Source: Mycobacterium numidiamassiliense
Lineage (GTDB): Bacteria; Actinomycetota; Actinomycetes; Mycobacteriales; Mycobacteriaceae
Reading direction: 5' to 3'
DNA length: 64,000 bases
NCBI RefSeq assembly: GCF_900157365.1
Contig: NZ_FUEZ01000003.1
Span: 1,730,183-1,794,182, forward strand
Part shown: positions 62,859 to 64,000 of the stretch, piece by piece
Layout: every line of letters starts with the position of its first letter
How positions within the stretch are numbered: the first letter of the stretch is position 1
The notes under the pieces: generated by a model
The model's database searches: none
What the model was told of the DNA's origin: nothing
The model's input: only the letters and a program-made list of their open reading frames with translations
Program-made: the position numbers and the translations under genes

Positions 62859-63045
62859 GTGACCAGGGTATAAGGGCGGTCTGGGCGGCCCCGTCGGCCA
62901 CAGGTTGGTAAAGGTTGAGTTGCGCACCGATCAGGGGTTCATCCCAGCTCGATGTCGAGCCTGTTCACCGGGTTTGACCGCTGGTTACAGTCAGCCTCTG
63001 TACCACGGGTGCTGGTCCCCCAGCCGTTCGGAAGGACCGACGGAC

Positions 63046-64000
63046 ATGATTGAAATCGCCGCTGGATGGCGTGTATTCGTAGGCGGCTTCGCCGCCGGAG
63101 CAATCGGCGTCGCCGTGTTCGGCGGTGGCACGGCTGCGGCGGATCCGATGGTCCCCACACCCCCCGCAGTTCCCGCCGTCCCGGCGCAGGCACCCCAGAA
63201 CCTGCTCGGCACTCCCGGCGGCGCCAGCGCTAATCGGTTCATGCCGACCCCGCCGGCCGCGAACCCGTTTGCGCCGCCGAGCCTGGCTGCCGCCGCGCCA
63301 GCGGCACCCGGTGTCGCGGCCTTCGCGCCGACTCCCCCGGCGGCCAATCCCTTCACTCCGCCGAGCCTGGCTGCAGCGCCCGCCGCGGCAGGTGTTGCCG
63401 CCGTCGCTCCCACCCCGCCGGCTCCGGTTCCCGCGACTTCGGGAACGCTGCGTGACTACTTCCAATCCAAGGGCGTCAAACTCGAGGCGCAAAAGCCCGA
63501 GGGCTTCAAGGCGCTGGACATCACGCTGCCGGTGCCCGCGCGCTGGACTCAGGTTCCAGATCCCAATGTGCCGGACGCGTTCGCGGTGATCGCCGACCGG
63601 CACGGCGCTAGCGTCTACACATCAAACGCGCAGGTCGTGGTCTACAAACTGGTCGGCAACTTCGATCCGAGGGAAGCCATTACGCACGGCTACGTGGACA
63701 GCCAGAAGCTGTTGGCCTGGCAGCCCACGAACGCCTCGATGGCTGACTTCGGCGGCTTCCCATCCTCGGTCGTCGAAGGCCAGTACCGCGAGGGCGACAT
63801 GGCGCTCAACACCTTCCGTCGTCACGTCATCGCGACGTCCGGACACGACAAGTACCTGGTGTCGCTCTCGGTGACCACCGACCGGGCCGTTGCCGTCGCC
63901 GACGCGCCCGCCACCCACGGCATCGTCAATGGCTTCCGCGTGACCGTCCCCGGTGCGCAGGCCCCGGCACCCGCCCAGGCTCCCGCCGCCACGCCGGCCC
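63046..64000 (+). CDS. mtc28: Proline-rich 28 kDa antigen (Mtc28-like), 3' end cut off
   Basis: Starts at ATG 63046 ([14 protein letters not shown]) and runs past the window end; 318 codons visible. Signal peptide ~1-32 ending AAADP; Pro/Ala-rich region ~33-130 with a 28-residue unit ([17 protein letters not shown]) at 63241 and 63325 and a partial third at 63406; then an LpqN/LpqT-like domain ([20 protein letters not shown], then [13 protein letters not shown]). Secreted antigen related to Rv0040c. Role unknown. Confidence 0.93.
   Translation, partial: MIEIAAGWRVFVGGFAAGAIGVAVFGGGTAAADPMVPTPPAVPAVPAQAPQNLLGTPGGASANRFMPTPPAANPFAPPSLAAAAPAAPGVAAFAPTPPAANPFTPPSLAAAPAAAGVAAVAPTPPAPVPATSGTLRDYFQSKGVKLEAQKPEGFKALDITLPVPARWTQVPDPNVPDAFAVIADRHGASVYTSNAQVVVYKLVGNFDPREAITHGYVDSQKLLAWQPTNASMADFGGFPSSVVEGQYREGDMALNTFRRHVIATSGHDKYLVSLSVTTDRAVAVADAPATHGIVNGFRVTVPGAQAPAPAQAPAATPA
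63241..63420 (+). repeat. 84-bp tandem repeat in the antigen gene
   Basis: Unit 1 begins 63241 and unit 2 begins 63325, 84 bp or 28 codons apart, then a partial unit near 63406. Codons differ at many third positions, so the repeat is old or kept by selection. Adds length to the Pro/Ala-rich arm. Confidence 0.6.

Noticed and set aside
1..64000. CRISPR arrays, tRNA or rRNA genes, insertion sequences
   Set aside because: No regularly spaced repeats, cloverleaf-type sequences, rRNA signatures or transposase motifs were seen in any part of the window.

Overview
The window looks like chromosomal DNA of a mycobacterium (high G+C actinobacterium). From about 35.5 kb to the right end the gene content and order mirror, reversed, the segment of the Mycobacterium tuberculosis chromosome from Rv0058 (dnaB) down to Rv0040c: dnaB, rplI, rpsR, ssb, rpsF, Rv0052-like, Rv0051-like, ponA1, Rv0049-like, Rv0048c-like, PadR, ino1, Rv0045c-like, Rv0044c-like, GntR, MarR, leuS and the proline-rich 28 kDa antigen. 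The species cannot be read from the sequence; the accessory genes and the intein suggest a non-tuberculous species. No rRNA, tRNA, CRISPR array, transposase or phage gene was found.

Left part (1-35.5 kb) is accessory and catabolic. 0-8.6 kb: fused hydroxyacyl dehydratase, MarR, DinB-like protein, MFS transporter, a 47-residue zinc ribbon, a secreted NlpC/P60-like protein, a membrane protein, and a TetR gene divergent from an AhpD-like gene and a beta-propeller. 8.7-15.1 kb: a PucR-type activator divergent from hydrolase, GlcD/GlcE-like fusion, second hydrolase and P450. 15.5-27.3 kb: amidase, two near-identical TetR regulators, SDR, F420-type flavin reductase, RidA, AhpD-like, cupin, a third TetR with SDR and NTF2-like genes, then DoxX, a reductase-YceI fusion and MarR. 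27.5-30.8 kb: GH15 glucosidase and zwf. 30.9-35.4 kb: LLM oxidoreductase, two F420-reductase-like proteins, NTF2-like, epimerase and MarR.

Two regulatory stories stand out. (1) The duplicated TetR genes each lie next to a region of about 440 bp whose rightward promoters share TTGACA and TTATGTA boxes and a stem-loop, the last two blocks exactly 55 bp apart in both copies. (2) A palindrome close to TGAYGCRTCA lies upstream of DoxX/reductase-YceI, of both stand-alone reductases, of the last MarR gene and, one base off, of the LLM gene; one copy of the reductase/MarR module has lost its MarR, of which only a 55-bp remnant with stop codons is left. These suggest a small local regulon for stress or xenobiotic redox chemistry, probably partly F420-linked.

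Right part (35.5-64 kb) is core: the replicative helicase, interrupted in its P-loop by a class 3 intein with homing-endonuclease and Cys-rich segments; the ribosomal protein/ssb operon; peptidoglycan synthesis (PonA1); inositol phosphate synthesis (Ino1); an added LLM-sulfotransferase-TIM barrel-DUF1214 operon between ino1 and the Rv0045c-like esterase; an amino-acid ABC transporter with binding protein and permease fused; and leucyl-tRNA synthetase.
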